A stretch of DNA of 7,956 nt, from contig CAYFRA010000068.1 of assembly GCA_964345395.1 (NCBI GenBank), forward strand, positions 1 through 7,956. Direction: 5' to 3'. How positions within the stretch are numbered: position 1 is the stretch's first letter; every line of letters starts with the position of its first letter. Below, piece by piece: positions 6,155-7,956 of this stretch. Source of the DNA: UPXZ01 sp964345395. Lineage in GTDB: Bacteria > Bacteroidota > Bacteroidia > Bacteroidales > Paludibacteraceae. A program made the translations under genes and the position numbers. Under the pieces are notes generated by a model. That model saw nothing but the letters and a program-made list of their open reading frames with translations. It was not told the origin of the DNA and made no database searches.

Positions 6155-7453
6155 ATGAAATACCCAATTGAAAATAAAAAACTAAAATTATCGGTTACCT
6201 TAATGAAAAGAGCCATATACGTTTTTTTATTTATAAGTATGAGCTTCAACTTGATAGCTCAAGAGAGATTTCAGACAGAGATTTTGAATGAGAACATCAA
6301 AACACTTCAAATTAAGGTAAATGACGATCCATTTGCTTTACCCATATTACAACTCAATTGGCACGATGTGCTGCATATCAGTTTTGACGAAATGTCACAC
6401 GAAACGCACTCATACTCCTATGAGGTGTATCATTGCAATGCAGATTGGACAAAATCAGATCTATCGTCATCTGAATATATCAGAGGATTTACAAGAGGAT
6501 ACATTGATGATTATGCCCAATCAATCAACACCACAGTTCTCTATACAAATTATCTATTTCATCTTCCCAATGATGATGTGCAATTTACAATATCAGGCAA
6601 TTATATAGTTAGTATTTATGAAGATGGCAAGCAAGAATCACCAATTGCTTATGTGGCTTTTTCGGTCGTAGAGCCATCTGTTGATATAGATGTAACGCTG
6701 CGTGGCAACACCGATATTGAAATCAACCAGCGAATGCAACAAATAGATTTTAATGTACTGCTAAAAAACTACTCAATTCAAGATCCACAAACAGAAATAA
6801 AAGTGCTTGTTAGACAAAACGAACGACTTGACAATCAAGTATTTGGCATTCAACCCAATTATTTTTCGTCTGAAAGCTTGAGTTATAAAAACAACCCAAA
6901 ACTAATTTTTGAAGGTGGAAATGAATACAACCGATTTGATTTTTCATCAATTTATAACTATGATGAACGAATAGATAGAATTAAATTTGAACGTCCCAAT
7001 TATCACGTTTACCTGAACGATTTCAGCTATCTCAATAAAAAAATATATCAGCAAGATTTTGATGCTAACGGACGTTTTGTTGTAAATTATCAAGATAGCA
7101 ACTTCGATGTTGATTTAGAAGCAGATTATATGTTTGTGCATTTTTATCTCCCTGTAGAGGCTGAGTATTTGAATAAGAACATTTATATCGGTGGATTTTG
7201 GAACTACAATTTACTGAACGACAATTCTAAAATGCACTATGACTCATTGGAAAAGATATATTACAAAACTTTACTACTCAAACAAGGTGGATACAATTAT
7301 CAATATTGGCTATCAAGCGATGGCAAAAATACGAGTATAGCACCCGCCGAAGGCAGCCATTGGCAAACTCAAAACCGATATGCCATCTATGTATATCACC
7401 GACCTTGGGGTGGAAGATACGACAAACTAATTGGAGTTAAAATTGTGGAGTAA
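6155..7453 (+). CDS. DUF5103 protein, type 9 secretion system plug-like
   Basis: This 432-residue exported protein matches the Bacteroidota family DUF5103, renamed type 9 secretion plug protein after one member was found closing the SprA translocon of Flavobacterium johnsoniae. Recognisable stretches are HCNADWTKSDLSSSEYIRGF (93-112), SGNYIVSIYEDG (147-158), FEGGNEYNRFD (252-262), FVHFYLP (327-333) and a C-terminal EGSHWQTQNRYAIYVYHRP (399-417); the length is normal. Two starts are possible. The ATG at 6155 has an A-rich leader but puts 16 polar residues before the signal peptide. The ATG at 6203 (Met17) gives a classic signal peptide ending FNLIAQ, so I favour it as the true N-terminus but list the longer frame. 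The family is known to block the SprA pore; that this copy does so is inferred, and homologues may exist where the secretion system is absent. It follows the GH92 gene by 51 bases without a visible terminator, so read-through is likely. Confidence 0.88.
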   Translation: MKYPIENKKLKLSVTLMKRAIYVFLFISMSFNLIAQERFQTEILNENIKTLQIKVNDDPFALPILQLNWHDVLHISFDEMSHETHSYSYEVYHCNADWTKSDLSSSEYIRGFTRGYIDDYAQSINTTVLYTNYLFHLPNDDVQFTISGNYIVSIYEDGKQESPIAYVAFSVVEPSVDIDVTLRGNTDIEINQRMQQIDFNVLLKNYSIQDPQTEIKVLVRQNERLDNQVFGIQPNYFSSESLSYKNNPKLIFEGGNEYNRFDFSSIYNYDERIDRIKFERPNYHVYLNDFSYLNKKIYQQDFDANGRFVVNYQDSNFDVDLEADYMFVHFYLPVEAEYLNKNIYIGGFWNYNLLNDNSKMHYDSLEKIYYKTLLLKQGGYNYQYWLSSDGKNTSIAPAEGSHWQTQNRYAIYVYHRPWGGRYDKLIGVKIVE

Positions 7454-7534
7454 GAGTATTATTTTGGAAAAAATTTACATTTTTATTGATCACTACAAAA
7501 TCTATCACCTCGCACAATCTATTAAACACACCAA
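7454..7534. other. Short convergent intergenic gap
   Basis: The plug gene and the epimerase gene end facing each other across 81 AT-rich bases. I see no GC-rich hairpin with a T-tract in either direction. A six-pair A/T-only stem (7469-7474 with 7479-7484) is too weak to call a terminator. Confidence 0.5.
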
Positions 7535-7956
7535 CTATATATTTTTTATTTTTTCTGCTGCAATTTTTGCAGCTTCACCTTGTCCATAAAGATTCATCGA
7601 GAAGTCTAAATTTTTGCCTTTACTTGCCTCATAAGCTGAAATGATTTTTTCTTTATTGCTCCCTGACAAAATATTAAAACCATTATCTACCAATTCTACC
7701 CACTCTGTTTGCTCACGCATAGTGACACACTGCTTTCCAAAGAAAAAGGCCTCTTTCTGCACACCGCCACTGTCGGTTAATACCATATCGCAATTTTGCA
7801 ACAATGCAATCATATCGAAGTATCCAACAGGGTCTATAGTATGGAAATGGGTATCAATTTTCTCCTTTTTAAGGATATTTTTGGTACGCGGATGAATAGG
7901 AACAACAACGGGTGTATCTTTATGAATAAGATTTAATGCCTCTACAATCTCGCACA
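7535..7956 (-). CDS. Non-hydrolysing UDP-GlcNAc 2-epimerase family protein, C-terminal part (cut by window edge)
   Basis: The last 139 residues of this protein are visible; the frame stays open to the right edge, so the internal Met near 7813 is not the start. The visible part contains VVVPIHPRTKNIL (16-28), a DPVGYFDMIALLQNCD segment (41-56), the substrate-binding signature LTDSGGVQKEA (59-69) and TMREQTEWVELVDNGFNIL (78-96). These are hallmarks of the WecB/WbpI type of UDP-N-acetylglucosamine 2-epimerase, which makes UDP-ManNAc or a related ManNAc-type nucleotide sugar for O-antigen, capsule or other surface glycans. The TEWVEL form, rather than TERPE, is closer to what I recall for WbpI/FnlC-like enzymes acting on modified UDP-GlcNAc sugars, but the specificity is inferred. 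Full members are about 360-380 residues, so about 60 percent is missing. It converges on the plug gene and belongs to a neighbouring transcription unit outside the window. Confidence 0.92.
   Translation of the reverse strand, partial: CEIVEALNLIHKDTPVVVPIHPRTKNILKKEKIDTHFHTIDPVGYFDMIALLQNCDMVLTDSGGVQKEAFFFGKQCVTMREQTEWVELVDNGFNILSGSNKEKIISAYEASKGKNLDFSMNLYGQGEAAKIAAEKIKNI

Noticed and set aside
7469..7484. A/T-only stem-loop after the plug gene as a terminator
   Set aside because: Six A-T pairs around a TTAC loop are too weak, and such pairings are expected by chance in this AT-rich gap.
1..7956. Mobile element, phage, defence system or CRISPR array
   Set aside because: I found no transposase, integrase, phage or nuclease gene, no terminal inverted repeats and no regularly spaced repeats; the genes are ordinary chromosomal families of the phylum.

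Overview
The window reads as ordinary chromosomal DNA from a member of the Bacteroidota. It is AT-rich. Gene starts have A-rich leaders without clear Shine-Dalgarno sites. Several upstream regions carry matches to the Bacteroidota -7 box (TAnnTTTG). The families present (DUF4301, a DUF6340-like lipoprotein, an RsmF-like methyltransferase with a Bacteroidota-type C-terminus, a GH92 lipoprotein, and a DUF5103/type 9 secretion plug protein) are typical of that phylum. The assignment is from family recognition, not from a database search; order Bacteroidales or a close relative is my best guess.

Layout. Positions 1-3592 hold four minus-strand genes, read right to left: an RsmF-like rRNA cytosine methyltransferase (3592-2258), a PhnP-like metallo-beta-lactamase-fold hydrolase (2245-1496), a TPR-containing lipoprotein (1458-424) and the N-terminal part of a DUF4301 protein (394 to beyond the left edge). 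Gaps of 12, 37 and 29 bases suggest an operon. A perfect -7 box in the 37-base gap may give the lipoprotein and DUF4301 genes a promoter of their own.

A 258-base divergent intergenic region (3593-3850) separates this cluster from two plus-strand genes. It holds tandem -7 boxes facing the methyltransferase, a weak promoter candidate facing right, and two AT-rich inverted repeats. The plus-strand genes are a GH92 alpha-mannosidase lipoprotein (3851-6103) and, 51 bases on, a DUF5103 protein (6155-7453) resembling the type 9 secretion plug protein.

At the right edge, convergent with the plug gene, is the C-terminal part of a minus-strand non-hydrolysing UDP-N-acetylglucosamine 2-epimerase (7535 to beyond 7956), a nucleotide-sugar enzyme for surface polysaccharide.

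The window therefore mixes housekeeping RNA modification, envelope proteins, glycan breakdown and surface sugar synthesis. I see no insertion sequence, phage gene, CRISPR array, tRNA or rRNA, and no clear evidence of a new multi-gene system. The most open questions are the functions of the DUF4301 protein, the TPR lipoprotein and the orphan PhnP-like enzyme.
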